Below are positions 62,369 to 64,000 of a stretch of 64,000 nucleotides of DNA, in pieces. The stretch lies in assembly GCF_963678975.1 (NCBI RefSeq), contig NC_089281.1, forward strand, positions 5,977,277-6,041,276, read 5' to 3'. A program made the position numbers and the translations under genes. The stretch comes from Dysidea avara. Its lineage: Eukaryota; Porifera; Demospongiae; Dictyoceratida; Dysideidae. The notes below the pieces were generated by a model that saw only the letters and a list, made by a program, of their open reading frames with translations, was not told the origin of the DNA and ran no database searches. Numbering within the stretch: the stretch's first letter is position 1; each line of letters starts with the position of its first letter.

Positions 62369-62619
62369 ATGTATTTTACCAACAAATAGTTATACATGTG
62401 CTAGCTATTTATTTAATATTAATATGTAGAATGTGCATATGATGCACTTAAATTAGCAGTCCAGCATGCCATTTGTCTATTATGCTGGGACTTCACCATT
62501 AGTTAGTCGTAAGGCTATTGAAGTGAACTAACAATGATGGCACCGATGAATGTATATTATTTTCTTGTTGCACGTGATGCCTAGCTACCACAATGCAACA
62601 TGTTTTGTACACAGCTACC

Positions 62620-62975
62620 ATTCAGCTTTTTGGTATGCTAGCCAATTTACCATTTCGAAAATGGAACAATATCTTCTGGAATCCGTAATTAATGCATCAA
62701 GTGTAGAACATTTTAAATCTTTGCTATGTAATTTATAACTATATAGTGTGCTTAAGGTCTTGCACAGTAATAAAATATAATAAAATAAATAATTATATCC
62801 ATAACTTTTCAATTATACGTATTTCTAGTCCTGAAGTGAAGCAGATGACCTACCTCAGCATGTATCATGCATGGGCGCATGCAAAATTAATGATACAAGA
62901 CTTTTGGTTTACAACTGTACTCACACATGAAACATAACTACAATGATGTATTTGTCCCAAACTAAGACTAAGAAC
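62620..62975 (+). pseudogene. Fragmentary third desaturase copy
   Basis: Three separated matches to desaturase exon 2, in order: TTGGTATGCTAGCCAATTTA (62632 on), TATCCATAACTTTTCAATTA (about 62798), and CCTGAAGTGAAGCAGATGAC...CAGCATGTATCATG to ACTACAATGATGTATTTGTC (62830-62960). Most of the exon is deleted and no frame survives. It was probably a third tandem copy or an incomplete duplication. Confidence 0.8.
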
Positions 62976-64000
62976 ACAAAGAATAGATGTAGCAACTAAA
63001 TTACATGGAACAATGAATTACTCAATTACTTACAGCATACTAAACTTCTCCAATTCGCGCCACCACCCTCTCCATTATGATCCCTTTTACTAGAACAAAT
63101 CGCTATAAATTCAGCTACTACACCAGATCTATCTGTGGTTGAATGGTCTACCATTGACACTATAGGATCTCAATCTTAGGAAGTGTTTTTAGGACTATAT
63201 TTTGTGATTTGTTGTAACCTTCCTGAATATATTAGTTTGTAGCTGTAACTACTTTTCAGTATTCAAAATTCAACACCCGAATCATCTCTACTGTAAATCT
63301 GACATCTCTGTCTGACTCAAGATTTGATAGCACAGACTTGTTTTCAACCTTTGTAATATGGACTTTATACCTGGCAGAAAATAATAGCAGCAAAAACAAT
63401 CACAGAATGCATCTCTTTGAGCAATCAAAGCTTTTAACTGCATGGCTGAGGAAAACAAAAATTTAATTGTGTGTTCCTGTAATTTACTGCATATTCCAAC
63501 CTAATTCTAATGTCAGATTAGGCCACATAATTGGTTGATTTCCATAATTGCGCATGCGTATTTGCGCACGTGCTGCTTGTCGCGAATGTTGTGGTGGGGC
63601 ACGAGATCCAGCACATCATTGAATCGGCGATACCTCGGGTGATACAACACTTGACGTTCTTGATAAGAAACTACTGAATTTGATGGCAAGTATCTTGGTA
63701 AGAGTAAATAGATCTGATAAAGTATATATGGTTTATCGTAAATCGCTAATCCCTGGGCAAATCCCCAATCAGAAGAGATTATTGTTTTTCGGAGAAAACA
63801 GAAACAGTGCTATTCGAATAGTACTCGTTTGTATCTCGGTTTGTATTCATATACTTTTAGTTTGCTCGTACCGCAGCGATGAAGTACTCGGAAGTATTAA
63901 ACTCCAAGTGAGGGTTGTGGTTGTCGTGGATTTTGCAAATCTGGCAATATTGCGGTACTTTCCCTCGTTGATCATGTCACCCTTGTAATAGGGTGTCACG
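62976..64000. other. Downstream spacer, possibly the start of another gene at the window edge
   Basis: 62976-63540 shows nothing. From 63545 the sequence becomes CpG-rich (GCGCATGCGTATTTGCGCACG), as at promoters, and ATGGCAAGTATCTTGGTAAGAG near 63682 could be a short first exon ending at a GTAAGA donor on the plus strand. The open frame continuing to 63988 shows no known domain. Confidence 0.3.

Overview
The window looks like nuclear DNA of a marine invertebrate, most likely a demosponge. It is AT-rich, with GT..AG introns of 58 bp to about 5 kb, many microsatellites and many small inverted-repeat transposons. The kinase motif HRDVSSANVLL is typical of the expanded sponge TKL kinases. The taxon is inferred from this style; no marker gene fixes it. 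I saw no bacterial operons, no CRISPR array and no recognisable retroviral or LTR element.

Layout. (1) About 0.5-15 kb holds a cluster of an unrecognised membrane-protein family: two complete two-exon genes (9.8-11.5 and 13.3-15.0 kb, minus strand) and at least three decayed partial copies (0.5-2.6 kb), two of them tail to tail. A shared promoter block lies upstream of exon-1 copies. Between the decayed and intact copies are a tRNA-derived SINE split by a hAT-like insert, a 328-bp palindrome and a 3-kb minisatellite of about 31-bp units. (2) 16.7-33.1 kb is one minus-strand endoglycoceramidase gene (GH5, about 13 exons, roughly 472 aa). Its introns are loaded with MITEs, foldbacks and microsatellites, and one intron carries a small plus-strand gene built of repeated Arg-rich exon modules. 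(3) 34.2-36.7 kb is a three-exon TKL-type protein kinase with a coiled coil. (4) 36.98-45.76 kb is an 18-exon minus-strand F-box/WD40 gene, convergent with the kinase. (5) 46.0-52.1 and 56.2-62.4 kb are two tandem sphingolipid delta-4 desaturase genes (DEGS1 type), each with a short first exon, an intron of about 5 kb and a long second exon; a third, fragmentary copy follows at 62.6-63.0 kb.

Function. Endoglycoceramidase releases ceramide-type lipid from glycosphingolipids, and the desaturases make ceramide from dihydroceramide, so three sphingolipid enzymes lie within 46 kb. Shared regulation is only an inference. The F-box gene and the first desaturase start head to head 290 bp apart and may share a promoter.

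Exon joins were worked out by hand from GT/AG sites, reading phase and protein family fit. They are strong for the endoglycoceramidase (except one candidate 42-nt exon), the F-box/WD40 gene, the kinase and the desaturases. Transposon boundaries rest on terminal repeats and, where noted, target-site duplications read from the sequence.
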